A stretch of 39,816 nt of DNA from Clostridia bacterium (GCA_900769875.1 CAAGII010000141.1:1-39816); one strand, 5' to 3'; positions 23,911 to 32,856 are shown, numbered from the stretch's first letter. Notes: generated by a model not told the origin, from the letters alone. Numbers and translations are program-made.

Positions 23911-25497
23911 ATGTATTCTGTCTTTGTAGTGGAGGATGAGCTGCTCATTCGTCAGAGCATCCGACATGTGGTTGAGAGCATGGCGGGACCGTATTCCTTT
24001 TGCGGCGAAGCTTCCGACGGCGAGATGGCGCTGTCCATGATGCAGGATCTCATGCCCGATATCCTGCTGACCGACATCCGTATGCCGTTTCTGGACGGGT
24101 TTGAGCTGATTCGCCATGCCAAGGCAATCATGCCATGGGTGAAGGTTGTCATCATCAGCGGCTATGGCGATTTTGAGTCTGCGCAGAAGGCCATTTCACT
24201 GGGCGTGGATCAGTACCTGCTCAAGCCCATCCGCCCCGCCGAGCTGACGCGGGTCATCGAGCGTATGGCAAAGCAGATCGAGGAAACGCGCGCACGCAGC
24301 ACGCTTCCGCGCGGCTACGATCAGGACGAGGTGCAGTACGCGCTCACACAGCATTTCATGCAGCAGCTGCTTTTTGGCGGTTTGGATACCGCCACGCTGC
24401 TTGAGCGCGCAAGGTCGCTGCAGCTGGACATCGTGCATCCCTGCTACCAGCTGGCGCTGTTCGATCTGGGCGCGGAGGAGATCAGCCAGCAGCCTGTGCG
24501 CAATGCTGTGCAGAACCTGATGGAGCAGCAGCAGCTTCCCCTGTACTATTTCGGTGAGGCGAACCAGCTGACGGTGCTCCTGTGCGGACAGAACCAGCAG
24601 GAGCTGAGCGAGCTTGTCTACCAGTTCATCAACATTTTCCGGCACGAAATGAAAGCGCTGTGCCCCACCATGACCACGGTCACCGGTAATGTGGCGCAGC
24701 GCCTGAGCGTGGTCAGCCGTACCTATAAAACGGCGGCGGACCTTCTGAAAAAGGTATACGGCATCGCGGTCGGCCAGGTGGTGGATGTGAACGATACCGC
24801 CCAGCTTGCCGCGGACATGCTGGAGCTGGACGAGCCCTTCGGGCAGGCCTTCCGCCAAAGGCTGCTGGGCGCCGGCGCCAAGGATGTGCCGGCGCTGGTG
24901 GATGAGGTGCTGAACGGTCCTGAGGGCAACCGCTTTGGCAGCATGCTGACGCGCTACTATGCGCTGCTGAACATGCTGAAAATGATTGCCCAGCAGATTG
25001 CCCGCGCCACCCCCGGCACCGACATCCGCGACGCCGCCACGAGGCTGAGCGACACGCACGATATCTTCGCCGCCTCCGGTCGGCGGGAGAGCTTTCGCGA
25101 GATGGCGATCGAGCTGTGCCAGCAGGCGGTCAGTCTGAGGCCTGAGAGCATGTGCGGCGTGAAAAACAGCTATGTGATCAGCAAGGCGGAGAAATATGTG
25201 AAGGAGAATTTCTGTGATCCCAATATCTCCCTCACAAGCGTTGCGCGGTATGTGGGGCTGTCGGCGGCGCATTTCAGCACAGTGTTTTCCCAGAGCATGG
25301 GGCGATCATTCATCAGCTATCTGACCGCGCTGCGCATGGAGCGTGCCAAGGAGCTGCTGGCCACCACCGGCATGAAGCTGGCCGCCATTGCCATGGAGAT
25401 CGGCTACAATGAGCCGAATTACTTCAGCCACGTTTTCCGGAAATACGAGGGCGTCACGCCCAAGGAATACCGCAACAGCATGCTTGCCGATCAGTAA
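23911..25497 (+). CDS. YesN-type response regulator with AraC DNA-binding domain
   Basis: A 528-aa cytosolic transcription factor. The start ATG 23911 has AAAGGAGG upstream. An N-terminal receiver domain has the acidic pair in VVEDE, phospho-Asp55 (LLTDIRMP) and Lys in LLKPI. A long middle part (about 130-420) of the kind usual in this family has no clear motif. The C-terminal AraC/XylS domain (about 430-522) shows two helix-turn-helix units, the second being IAMEIGYNEPNYFSHVFRKYEGVTPKEYR. Its partner is almost certainly the YesM-type kinase encoded on the other strand just beyond the binding lipoprotein. Targets are likely the ABC importer and perhaps the glycosidase operon. Its stop overlaps the convergent lipoprotein gene by 7 bp. 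Confidence 0.93.
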   Translation: MYSVFVVEDELLIRQSIRHVVESMAGPYSFCGEASDGEMALSMMQDLMPDILLTDIRMPFLDGFELIRHAKAIMPWVKVVIISGYGDFESAQKAISLGVDQYLLKPIRPAELTRVIERMAKQIEETRARSTLPRGYDQDEVQYALTQHFMQQLLFGGLDTATLLERARSLQLDIVHPCYQLALFDLGAEEISQQPVRNAVQNLMEQQQLPLYYFGEANQLTVLLCGQNQQELSELVYQFINIFRHEMKALCPTMTTVTGNVAQRLSVVSRTYKTAADLLKKVYGIAVGQVVDVNDTAQLAADMLELDEPFGQAFRQRLLGAGAKDVPALVDEVLNGPEGNRFGSMLTRYYALLNMLKMIAQQIARATPGTDIRDAATRLSDTHDIFAASGRRESFREMAIELCQQAVSLRPESMCGVKNSYVISKAEKYVKENFCDPNISLTSVARYVGLSAAHFSTVFSQSMGRSFISYLTALRMERAKELLATTGMKLAAIAMEIGYNEPNYFSHVFRKYEGVTPKEYRNSMLADQ

Positions 25498-26462
25498 CCA
25501 CGCTCCTTCAGGAGCTGGGGCGTCACATCCTCCTGCGCAAAAGCGGATTCTGCCACAAAGGTGAACTTGGGCAGCGGCTGCCCTGCCTCCAGCCTGGCGA
25601 TCACGTCACGCACCCTCGGACCATGGAGCGGGTTGCATTCCACATCGTAGCCGATTTCGCCCTTCGCCACCATTTCCAGCGCGGCGCGGTTGGCATCAAA
25701 GGAGACAATCGTCACGTCTTTCCCGGGCACAAGCCCGGCTTTTTTCAGTGCGTCCATCGCGCCGTATGCCATATTGTCGTTTTCCGAATAGATCACGTCA
25801 AACGCCGTGCCGGAAGATAGGAGCGCCTCCACCAGCTCCTGGCCCTTTGCCTGCGTGAAATCACCGCTGTCGCGGTAAACCAGCTCCCATTCGGGATGGC
25901 GCGCGAGTCCGTCGTCGAGCCCGGCTGTCCTGCCAATCTGTGCAGAGGAGCCGATGTTGCCCTGCAAATGCACAATGCGGATGGGCGTATCTCCGAAGCG
26001 CTGCTCCATCCACTGTACGGCGGTCTTGCCCTCGCTGCGGAAATCCGAGCCGATCCAGCAGGCAAAGAGGCTGTCGTCCTCCACCTCGATCATCCGATCC
26101 ATGATGATGACGGGCACACCGGCCTCCTGCGCCTCCGAGAGCACGGTGCTCCACCCTGTTTCGGTGGTGGGGGCAAGCACGATATAATCCACGCCCTGAT
26201 GGATGAAGTTGCGGATGGCGGTGATCTGCCGGTTCTGCTTCTGCTGCGCGTCGTCAATAATCAGACGGAAGCCGTTTTCCGCCGACAGCGCGTGCTGCAT
26301 GCTGGCCGTGTTGGCCTTGCGCCAGTCGCTCTCCGCGCCTACCTGCGCAAAGCCCACCACGATGAAATCCTCATAGCTTTCATCCACGCCGCCGGTCACT
26401 GGCGCGCAGGCGCTCAGCCCAAGTGTAAGGAGCATACACATCACAATCAGCCAGTGCTTCAT
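25491..26462 (-). CDS. YtfQ-like sugar-binding lipoprotein, probable co-sensor of the kinase
   Basis: A 323-aa lipoprotein with lipobox LSAC (Cys19). The start ATG 26462 has AAGGAGAA upstream and overlaps the kinase stop by ATGA. It is a type 1 periplasmic-binding fold of the ribose/galactofuranose class. Near the N-terminus VGFAQVGAESDWRKAN matches the family signature of the galactofuranose-binding protein YtfQ, and the C-terminus ends KERGY. Other shared features are QGVDYIVLAPTTETGW and IIMDRMI. It is co-transcribed with the kinase and separate from the importer genes, so it probably presents sugar to the kinase rather than to a transporter, as known for XylFII-LytS in Clostridium. The sugar is probably a furanose or pentose, not proven. 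Confidence 0.88.
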   Translation of the reverse strand: MKHWLIVMCMLLTLGLSACAPVTGGVDESYEDFIVVGFAQVGAESDWRKANTASMQHALSAENGFRLIIDDAQQKQNRQITAIRNFIHQGVDYIVLAPTTETGWSTVLSEAQEAGVPVIIMDRMIEVEDDSLFACWIGSDFRSEGKTAVQWMEQRFGDTPIRIVHLQGNIGSSAQIGRTAGLDDGLARHPEWELVYRDSGDFTQAKGQELVEALLSSGTAFDVIYSENDNMAYGAMDALKKAGLVPGKDVTIVSFDANRAALEMVAKGEIGYDVECNPLHGPRVRDVIARLEAGQPLPKFTFVAESAFAQEDVTPQLLKERGY

Positions 26463-27910
26463 AGCCAGGGATTCTCCTTTCCAAGATTGCGCGTCTGGGG
26501 GAGACGGATGGACACGCTGGTGCCTTTGCCGGCCTCGCTGGCAAAGATCAGCCCATAGCGCTCGCCGCAATAGAGACGGATGCGCTTGTGCACGTTGACC
26601 AGACCAAGCCCGGTATGCCTGTCCTGATAGACGCCTGACTGCAGCTCATGCACGCGCTCTGCATCCATGCCTGCTCCGTTATCGGTCACGGTCAGCAGCA
26701 TGTCGCCGCCGTCCGCGCGGCCGGTGACGGTAATCTTGCCCATCCCGCGCCGGTTCTTGATGCCGTGGTAAAGCGCGTTTTCCACCAGCGGCTGCAGTAT
26801 CAGCTTGGGCACCTCGCATTCCAGCAGCTCCTCCGGGATATTGATTTCGTAGCAGAGGATGTCGCTGTAGCGGATTTGCTGGATTTCAAGATAGCTGGCC
26901 ACCTGAGTGCGCTCGGCGGCAAGGGTGATGATGTCCGCGCCGTTGCTGAGCGAATTGCGGAAGAAGGTGGACAGGCTGGTGACCATGCTTACCACATCCT
27001 CCTCGCGCTGGCTTTCGGCAAGAATGGCGATGGAGTCGAGCGTGTTGTAGAGGAAATGCGGGTTGATCTGTGCCTGCAGAAGCTCCAGCTCTGCGCGGTG
27101 GAGCGATTTCTGATCCTGAATCTGCTTTGCCATGAGGCCGTCGATCTGGCGCGCCATTTCATCAAAGCCGACGTCGAGCGTTTTCAGCTCGGTGATGTGC
27201 GTTTCCACAGGCACGCCGGTGAAATCGCCCTTGCCAAACTGACGCGCCTTCTGCGAGAGCGCGCTGATGGGACCGGTGATGCGGCGGGTTACGCGGACGG
27301 AATACCACACCATGCCCAGCGTCAGAAGCAGCACGCACACCGTCGCCCCTGCGGCAACCAGCATCGCCTGGCGATGAATACGGTTTTGCAGCCGCGCCAT
27401 CTCGCGCACCTCGTCGTCGATAAAATCGTGCATGTAGGTCTCGATGAGCCTGGTCAGGCCGGTCTCGCCGCGGATGTTGCGCTCCAGCAGCTCCATGCGT
27501 CTGTCGTAGGATTCCTCCTGTGCGATCTCCAGCATATAGCGGCGCAGGTTCTCGCACATGTCCAGCATGCAGCGGATGCGCCAGCGGTTATCGCGCAGCG
27601 TGGTAATACCCTCCAGACGGCGCAGCACGTCAACCGCGTCGCTCAGCACATCCATGGGCAGCGTGTCCACGGAGGCTGCGCTGCGCGGGGAGATCACATG
27701 GTTGTACATACCCGAGTCCAGCATCGTCTTGAATTCCTTGCTGAAATCCGCCGCTGTGTTGGCGCTTTGCAGCACTGCCCTGTACTGGCTGGAAATGGAC
27801 AGGAGCATGCAGATGAGCAGGATCATGATTCCACCCATCACCGGCAGCATGGTGGTGGGCAGGCACCTGATCTGCTGCTTGATGCTCTGATCAGGGTGCG
27901 AATTTTTCAT
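26459..27910 (-). CDS. YesM/LytS-type membrane sensor histidine kinase
   Basis: A 483-aa kinase. Two membrane segments (about 20-40 and 186-206) enclose an outside sensor domain of roughly 145 residues, followed by a HAMP region (about 207-260). The His_kinase domain has QINPHFLYNTLDSI with phospho-His285. The ATPase end has PLVENALYHGIK (N box), DNGAGM and GLGLVNV. The start was taken as ATG 27910, about 10 nt after GGAAGGGA; a GTG at 27919 is in frame but sits too close to the expected transcription start. It is followed by the sugar-binding lipoprotein gene (ATGA overlap) and faces away from the ABC importer. It probably senses the lipoprotein-sugar complex and phosphorylates the YesN-type regulator. 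Confidence 0.92.
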   Translation of the reverse strand: MKNSHPDQSIKQQIRCLPTTMLPVMGGIMILLICMLLSISSQYRAVLQSANTAADFSKEFKTMLDSGMYNHVISPRSAASVDTLPMDVLSDAVDVLRRLEGITTLRDNRWRIRCMLDMCENLRRYMLEIAQEESYDRRMELLERNIRGETGLTRLIETYMHDFIDDEVREMARLQNRIHRQAMLVAAGATVCVLLLTLGMVWYSVRVTRRITGPISALSQKARQFGKGDFTGVPVETHITELKTLDVGFDEMARQIDGLMAKQIQDQKSLHRAELELLQAQINPHFLYNTLDSIAILAESQREEDVVSMVTSLSTFFRNSLSNGADIITLAAERTQVASYLEIQQIRYSDILCYEINIPEELLECEVPKLILQPLVENALYHGIKNRRGMGKITVTGRADGGDMLLTVTDNGAGMDAERVHELQSGVYQDRHTGLGLVNVHKRIRLYCGERYGLIFASEAGKGTSVSIRLPQTRNLGKENPWL

Positions 27911-27936
27911 GGGCGGCACATCCCTTCCTGCAGGGT

Positions 27937-27965
27937 ATTATAGCATACGCGCATGCGTGATGGAA
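27937..27965 (-). promoter_or_regulatory. Promoter for the kinase-lipoprotein genes
   Basis: On the minus strand a perfect TATAAT (27942-27937) with TG one base upstream forms an extended -10. The -35 position (TTCCAT) is poor, as often seen in activated promoters. Transcription would start near 27930, about 20 nt before ATG 27910. Confidence 0.65.
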
Positions 27966-27990
27966 AAGCTGGCAAAAAAAGTATTCAAAA

Positions 27991-28060
27991 ACGAAAGAAA
28001 TTTTCATTCGCCCATGAACGATTCCAAAAATCTTGCAGCAGATGACGAAAGAATTTGAAT
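27991..28060 (+). promoter_or_regulatory. Candidate regulator sites and promoter for the ABC importer
   Basis: ACGAAAGAA followed by a T-rich stretch occurs at 27991 and again at 28045, 54 bp apart. The first copy lies in a near-palindrome, GAAAGAAATTTTCATTC (27993-28009, 14 of 17 positions symmetric). A weak promoter, TTGCAG (28033-28038) and TTGAAT (28055-28060) with 16 nt between, contains the second copy. Weak promoter plus repeated sites suits activation by the YesN-type regulator. This is inference. Confidence 0.45.
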
Positions 28061-28142
28061 GCAAAATCAGCCCGGAGGCTGTATCATCATAGACAGAAGC
28101 CCGCTGGAATCGGGCCTGCAATATCATAAGGAGGATTTCACT

Positions 28143-29096
28143 ATGAAGAAGCTTACCTGTCTGCTGGTTGCGCTGGTGATGATGCTGGTCGCATGCGCCG
28201 CTGCCATGGCGGAGATCACCGTGGGTATCGTCAACAATCCCCCGTCCGAGTCCGGCTACCGCGAAGCCAACGTGAAGGACTTTGAGAAGGTGTTCAGCGC
28301 TGAGAACGGCTACATCCTCAAGCCCTACTACAGCATCAAGAACGACGAGCAGCTTGCCGCCGCGCAGCAGTTCATCACCGACGGTGTGGACTATCTGCTC
28401 ATCTCCGCCGCCGAGACCACCGGCTGGGACGAGGTGCTGCTGTCCGCGCAGGAGAATGGCATCGGCGTGTTCCTGTTCGACCGTATGATCGACTGCGATG
28501 AGAGCCTGTATCAGGCTGCCGTTGTGTCCGACATGGCGAATCAGGGCAAGCTGGCTGTGGAATGGCTCAAGAGCCTGAACCTGCCTGAGTACAACATCAT
28601 CCACATTCAGGGCGCGATGGGCTCCGATGCGCAGATTGGCCGTACCGGCGCGCTGAACGAGCAGGTTGCCGCGGCTGACAACTGGAAGCTGGTTGTGCAG
28701 CAGACCGCTACCTGGGACGAGGCGGAAGCCAAGAAGATCGTGGAAGCCGTCATCAATTCCAAGGAAGCCTTCAACATCATCTATGCCGAGAACGACGGCA
28801 TGGCCCGCGGCGCTGTGGCGGCTCTGGACGAGGCCGGCATCAAGCACGGCGTGGACGGCGATGTGATCGTGATGGGCTTTGACTGCAACAAGTGGGCGCT
28901 GCGCGAGCTGCTTGCCGGCAACTGGAACTACGACGGCCAGTGCTCTCCCTTCCAGGCGCAGGTCATCTCTGACCTGATTCAGAAGCTGCAGGCCGGCGAG
29001 GCCGTTGAGCAGAAGCTCATCATCTCCGAGGAGAAGGGCTTCGACGCCAGGACGCTGACGCAGGCGGATATCGACGCCTACGGTCTGGGCGAGTAA
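28143..29096 (+). CDS. Sugar ABC importer substrate-binding protein
   Basis: A 317-aa exported protein of the type 1 periplasmic-binding fold. The start ATG 28143 has AAGGAGGA. The signal ends in LVAC, a possible lipobox, or may be cut after AMA; either would keep it at or near the outer face of the membrane. It shares many positions with the kinase-linked lipoprotein (AENG near the start, GVDYLLIS with TTGW, FDRMI, IQGAMGSDAQIGRTGAL), so the two are paralogues. It lacks the full YtfQ signature, having NNPPSESGYREAN instead. It is the first gene of a four-gene importer operon, followed by a hairpin that probably makes it the most abundant product. Confidence 0.92.
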   Translation: MKKLTCLLVALVMMLVACAAAMAEITVGIVNNPPSESGYREANVKDFEKVFSAENGYILKPYYSIKNDEQLAAAQQFITDGVDYLLISAAETTGWDEVLLSAQENGIGVFLFDRMIDCDESLYQAAVVSDMANQGKLAVEWLKSLNLPEYNIIHIQGAMGSDAQIGRTGALNEQVAAADNWKLVVQQTATWDEAEAKKIVEAVINSKEAFNIIYAENDGMARGAVAALDEAGIKHGVDGDVIVMGFDCNKWALRELLAGNWNYDGQCSPFQAQVISDLIQKLQAGEAVEQKLIISEEKGFDARTLTQADIDAYGLGE

Positions 29097-29120
29097 TCCA
29101 ATCAGTCATCCCAGGAATTC

Positions 29121-29150
29121 GCGGTGCGGTGTTGACCGCACCGCGTTTGG
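29121..29150 (+). terminator. Intra-operon hairpin, partial terminator
   Basis: GCGGTGCGGT (29121-29130) and ACCGCACCGC (29135-29144) form a perfect 10-bp stem with a GTTG loop, followed by GTTTGGGTT. The weak U tail fits partial termination or 3'-end protection. Both are common after binding-protein genes and raise their dose over the ATPase and permeases. Confidence 0.75.
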
Positions 29151-29188
29151 GTTGAGCGGGATGCACACGCAGTGAAGGAGGAGCATGT

Positions 29189-30697
29189 ATGCAAAACGAC
29201 GTTGTTTTGTCCATGCGCGGCATCTGCAAGTCGTTTCCGGGCGTCCGGGCGCTGCACCAGGTGGATTTTACGCTGCGCAGGGGCGAAATCCATGCGCTCA
29301 TGGGCGAAAACGGCGCTGGCAAATCCACGTTGATCAAGGTACTGACAGGAGTCTATTCCAAGGACGCAGGCGTTATCACGCTCGGCGGAGCAGAAGGCGA
29401 GGCTGTGATCCGTTCGCCGCAGGACGCGCAGGCGCTGGGGATCAGCACGGTGTATCAGGAAATCACCCTCTGCCCCAACCTGACTGTGGCGGAAAACATG
29501 ATGATCGGGCGCGACAAGAGCATGCTCGTCAACTGGAAGAGCATGCTTGAGCGCGCGGACGGCATTCTCCGCAATCTCGGCATACCGGCGCGCGCAAAAC
29601 AGCAGCTGGGCAGCTGCTCGCTGGCAGTGCAGCAGATGGTGGCCATCGCGCGCGCGGTGGATATGGACTGCAAGGTGCTGATTCTGGATGAGCCAACCTC
29701 CTCGCTGGACGACAAGGAGGTCTCCATGCTCTTCTCCCTGATGCGCGATCTGAAGGCACGGGGCGTGGGCATCATCTTTGTGACGCACTTCCTTGAGCAG
29801 GTGTACGAGGTCAGCGACCGGATCACCGTACTGCGCAACGGCGAGCTGGTGGGCGAGTATGCCGTCGATATGCTGCCGCAGGTCGAGCTTGTGGCAAGGA
29901 TGATGGGCAAGGAGCTGGAGGGCCTGAACGATCTTGTGCGCGAGGAGCAGCCTGCGCAGGACGCCTCCACGCCCGTGTATGAGGCTGAGGAGCTCAGCAG
30001 CGGCAAATGCATCCACCCCTTTGCGTTCTCGATCCGCCGTGGTGAGGTGAACGGCTTTACCGGGCTGCTCGGCTCGGGCCGCAGCGAAAGCGTCCGCGCC
30101 ATCTTTGGCGCAGACCGTGTCACCGGAGGCCGCGTGAAGATGGACGGCAAGCAGGTGAAGATCACAAGACCCATCCATGCCATGAAGCATGGCATCGGTT
30201 ATCTGCCGGAGGATCGCAAGGATGACGGTATCATCGCCGATTTGTCGGTGCGGGACAATATCATCCTCGCGCTGCAGGTGATGAAGGGCTTTTTCCATCC
30301 CATTTCTCCCTCGGAGGCTGAGAAGTTTGCGGATGAATACATCAAAGCGCTGGAGATCAAAACCGCGTCCTCGTCAACGCCCATCAAGTCGCTCTCCGGC
30401 GGCAACCAGCAGAAGGTCATCCTTGCGCGCTGGCTGCTCACGCATCCGCAGTACCTGATCCTGGATGAGCCGACCCGTGGCATCGACGTGGGCACAAAGA
30501 CCGAGATTCAGCGTCTGGTACGCAGGCTTGCGGAGGACGGAATGAGCATTACCTTCATTTCCTCAGAAATCGAAGAGATGCTGCGCACTTGTTCGCGGCT
30601 GATCGTGATGCGCGACCGACACATTGTGGGCGAGCTGCGCGGTACGGAGCTGACGCAGGACAACGTGATGCGCACCATTGCGGGAGGTGCAGACTGA
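29189..30697 (+). CDS. Double-domain sugar ABC transporter ATPase (RbsA/MglA/YtfR type)
   Basis: A 502-aa cytosolic ATPase with two ABC domains in one chain, as usual for importers of ribose, galactose or galactofuranose. The start ATG 29189 has AAGGAGGAG at 29175-29183. The first domain has Walker A GENGAGKST (39-47), a variant signature (GSCSLAVQQMVAIARA) and Walker B LILDEPTSSL. The second has a degenerate Walker A (GLLGSGRSES), a canonical signature LSGGNQQKV, and LILDEPTRGIDVG. One good and one poor nucleotide site is normal for this family. The permease genes follow at once. Confidence 0.95.
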   Translation: MQNDVVLSMRGICKSFPGVRALHQVDFTLRRGEIHALMGENGAGKSTLIKVLTGVYSKDAGVITLGGAEGEAVIRSPQDAQALGISTVYQEITLCPNLTVAENMMIGRDKSMLVNWKSMLERADGILRNLGIPARAKQQLGSCSLAVQQMVAIARAVDMDCKVLILDEPTSSLDDKEVSMLFSLMRDLKARGVGIIFVTHFLEQVYEVSDRITVLRNGELVGEYAVDMLPQVELVARMMGKELEGLNDLVREEQPAQDASTPVYEAEELSSGKCIHPFAFSIRRGEVNGFTGLLGSGRSESVRAIFGADRVTGGRVKMDGKQVKITRPIHAMKHGIGYLPEDRKDDGIIADLSVRDNIILALQVMKGFFHPISPSEAEKFADEYIKALEIKTASSSTPIKSLSGGNQQKVILARWLLTHPQYLILDEPTRGIDVGTKTEIQRLVRRLAEDGMSITFISSEIEEMLRTCSRLIVMRDRHIVGELRGTELTQDNVMRTIAGGAD

Positions 30698-30698
30698 T

Positions 30699-31772
30699 AT
30701 GGCGGCTCAAACCACCAAAACCACCGGAAAGCGAACCGGTTTGGCTCAGCTGATTGTACCGCTTGTTTCGATCGCGCTGATCACGCTGTTTAACCTTGTG
30801 CGTGATCCATCCTTCTTTTCGGTGGAGCTTACCCAGAACAACGTGGGAAGCCTTGTGCTGAGCGGCAACCTGATTTCCATTCTCAACGGCGCGTCCGAGC
30901 TTGCGATTCTGGCCATGGGCATGACGCTTGTGACCGCAGCCTGCGGCGGACAGGATATCTCTGTGGGCGCGCTTGCCGCAATCGCGGGCAGCGTGTTTGT
31001 CAAGGTGCTTCGCGCCGGTGAAATCACGCCGCTGACGCTTGTGATGGGCATTGTCGCCTGCTGTCTGGTTGCCATGGCGTTCGGCGCGTTCAACGGAACG
31101 CTGGTGGCCGTGTTCAAAATCCAGCCCATGATCGCGACCCTTGTGCTGTTCACCTGCGGACGCTCCATCGCCTACTGGATCAACGGCGGTGCGACGCCTA
31201 CCGTTGAGCACGCGCTGATCACAGCGATTGGCTCCTTCATCCCCGGCGTCCCCGTGCCCACGCCAATCCTGATTGTAGTGCTGGTGGGCATTGCGCTTGC
31301 ACTGGTGTTCCGCTTTACCACACTGGGGCTTTTCACGCAGACTGTGGGCATCAATCAGCGGGCGGCGCGGCTTAACGGCATCAATACCACCGGTATCAAG
31401 CTGCTTTCCTTCATGGTGCTGGGCGTATGCTGTGCCATCGCGGGCGTGATCGCTGTGAGCAGACTCAGCCTCATCAACCATGAGACGCTCCTGCTGGATA
31501 TCGAGATGGACGCCATCCTTGCGGTCGCCATCGGTGGCAACGCGCTTGGCGGCGGCAAATTCAAGGTATCGGGCTCCGTGCTGGGTGCGTATGCCATTCA
31601 GGCGCTGACCATCACCCTCTATGCCATGAAGGTACCCTCAACCGATGTGAAGGCCTACAAGGCCGTTGTCATCATCCTGATCGTCGCCATCGGTTCGCCC
31701 GTGGTGAAGGCCAGACTCGCGCAGGTATGGAGCAGCATCCGTCGAAGGAGCAAAAAGGAGGTCGCAGCATGA
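30699..31772 (+). CDS. Sugar ABC transporter permease (YtfT-like)
   Basis: A 357-aa membrane permease of the branched-chain/ribose-type family (BPD_transp_2), with about nine to ten hydrophobic segments. The start ATG 30699 begins one base after the ATPase stop, and its GGGAGGT site is inside the ATPase gene. Family marks include MTLVTAACGGQDISVGALAAIAGSVF, VAVFKIQPMIATLV, and the loop AVGIN-like segment QTVGINQRAARLNGIN facing the ATPase. The stop overlaps the next permease by ATGA. The two permeases probably form a heterodimer. Confidence 0.93.
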   Translation: MAAQTTKTTGKRTGLAQLIVPLVSIALITLFNLVRDPSFFSVELTQNNVGSLVLSGNLISILNGASELAILAMGMTLVTAACGGQDISVGALAAIAGSVFVKVLRAGEITPLTLVMGIVACCLVAMAFGAFNGTLVAVFKIQPMIATLVLFTCGRSIAYWINGGATPTVEHALITAIGSFIPGVPVPTPILIVVLVGIALALVFRFTTLGLFTQTVGINQRAARLNGINTTGIKLLSFMVLGVCCAIAGVIAVSRLSLINHETLLLDIEMDAILAVAIGGNALGGGKFKVSGSVLGAYAIQALTITLYAMKVPSTDVKAYKAVVIILIVAIGSPVVKARLAQVWSSIRRRSKKEVAA

Positions 31773-32845
31773 AGCAGACAAAGCCCTTGCGGCAGCGGGA
31801 GCCGCTGACGGACACCCAGCTGCTGATGACCATCACGATTTGCATCTTCTTTGGCATGTATTTCCTTGCCATGGCTGTCTGGGGCGGCGGTTTCCTGCGC
31901 TGGCAGCAGCTCTTTGACATGCTCAACAACAATGCTGCGCTCATCATTGTGTCCTGCGGACTGACCGTGGTGATGATCGGCGGCGGTATCGACATCTCCG
32001 TCGGCGGCGTCACCGCGCTGGTGGTGATGAGCTGCATTGTGCACATGAACGGCGGAGGAAGCATCCTTACGGCTGCGCTACTTGCGCTGTTCATTGGCCT
32101 GACATTCGGACTGGTGCAGGGCTTCCTGATCTCGTATCTGGAGATACAGCCCTTCATCATCACGCTTGCCGGCATGTTTTTCGCGCGCGGCATGACGACC
32201 ATCGTCAGCCTTGAGCCGCAGAAGATTGCCCATGAGGGCTTCAAGCAACTGATGAAAACCAAGCTGGAAATCCCCATGCTCGGCTACACCGCGAAAAACG
32301 GCAATCTCATCCCCGCGCGCGTGGAGATGGGTGTGATTGTGGCGCTGCTGATCGTGCTGGTGATAGCCGTGGTACTCAGACGCAGCCGTCTGGGCCGGAA
32401 TTTCTACGCCATGGGCGGCAACAGCCAGAGCGCGCTCATGCTGGGCGTGAATGTGAAACGCACCCGATTCTTCTCGTATCTGATCAGCGGCCTGCTTTCG
32501 GGCATCGCCGGCTTTGTGTTCATGATGCACACAGGCGCGGGCAACGCGACCAACGCCGCGGGCGCGGAAATGAACGCCATCGCATCCTCCATCATTGGCG
32601 GCACGCTGCTCACCGGCGGCGTGGGCAATGTGATCGGTACGCTGTTCGGCGTGCTGACATTGACCACCATCAAGGCGATTGTCACCGTATCGGGCCTGCG
32701 CGATCCGTGGTGGCAGTCCATCACCACCGGCGCCATGCTGTGCTTCTTCATCGTGCTGCAAAGCCTTGTGCTTTCCAACCGCGGCAAGGGCAGTCTGCGC
32801 AAAATGCTGCATGCGAAGCGCTTGGACGGTCACGTCAGGGCGTGA
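31769..32845 (+). CDS. Sugar ABC transporter permease (YjfF-like)
   Basis: A 358-aa second permease of the same family. The start ATG 31769 has AAAAGGAGG upstream and overlaps the first permease by 4 nt. It shows GLTVVMIGGGIDISVGGVTALVVMS, EIQPFIITLAGMFFARG, the cytosolic loop MGGNSQSALMLGVNVKRTRF, and IIGGTLLTGGVGNVIGTLFGV, all typical. In E. coli, YtfT and YjfF form the galactofuranose importer pair, and this operon has the same four-gene order. It is the last gene of the operon, followed by a large hairpin. Confidence 0.93.
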   Translation: MKQTKPLRQREPLTDTQLLMTITICIFFGMYFLAMAVWGGGFLRWQQLFDMLNNNAALIIVSCGLTVVMIGGGIDISVGGVTALVVMSCIVHMNGGGSILTAALLALFIGLTFGLVQGFLISYLEIQPFIITLAGMFFARGMTTIVSLEPQKIAHEGFKQLMKTKLEIPMLGYTAKNGNLIPARVEMGVIVALLIVLVIAVVLRRSRLGRNFYAMGGNSQSALMLGVNVKRTRFFSYLISGLLSGIAGFVFMMHTGAGNATNAAGAEMNAIASSIIGGTLLTGGVGNVIGTLFGVLTLTTIKAIVTVSGLRDPWWQSITTGAMLCFFIVLQSLVLSNRGKGSLRKMLHAKRLDGHVRA

Positions 32846-32856
32846 CCGCTCGCATT

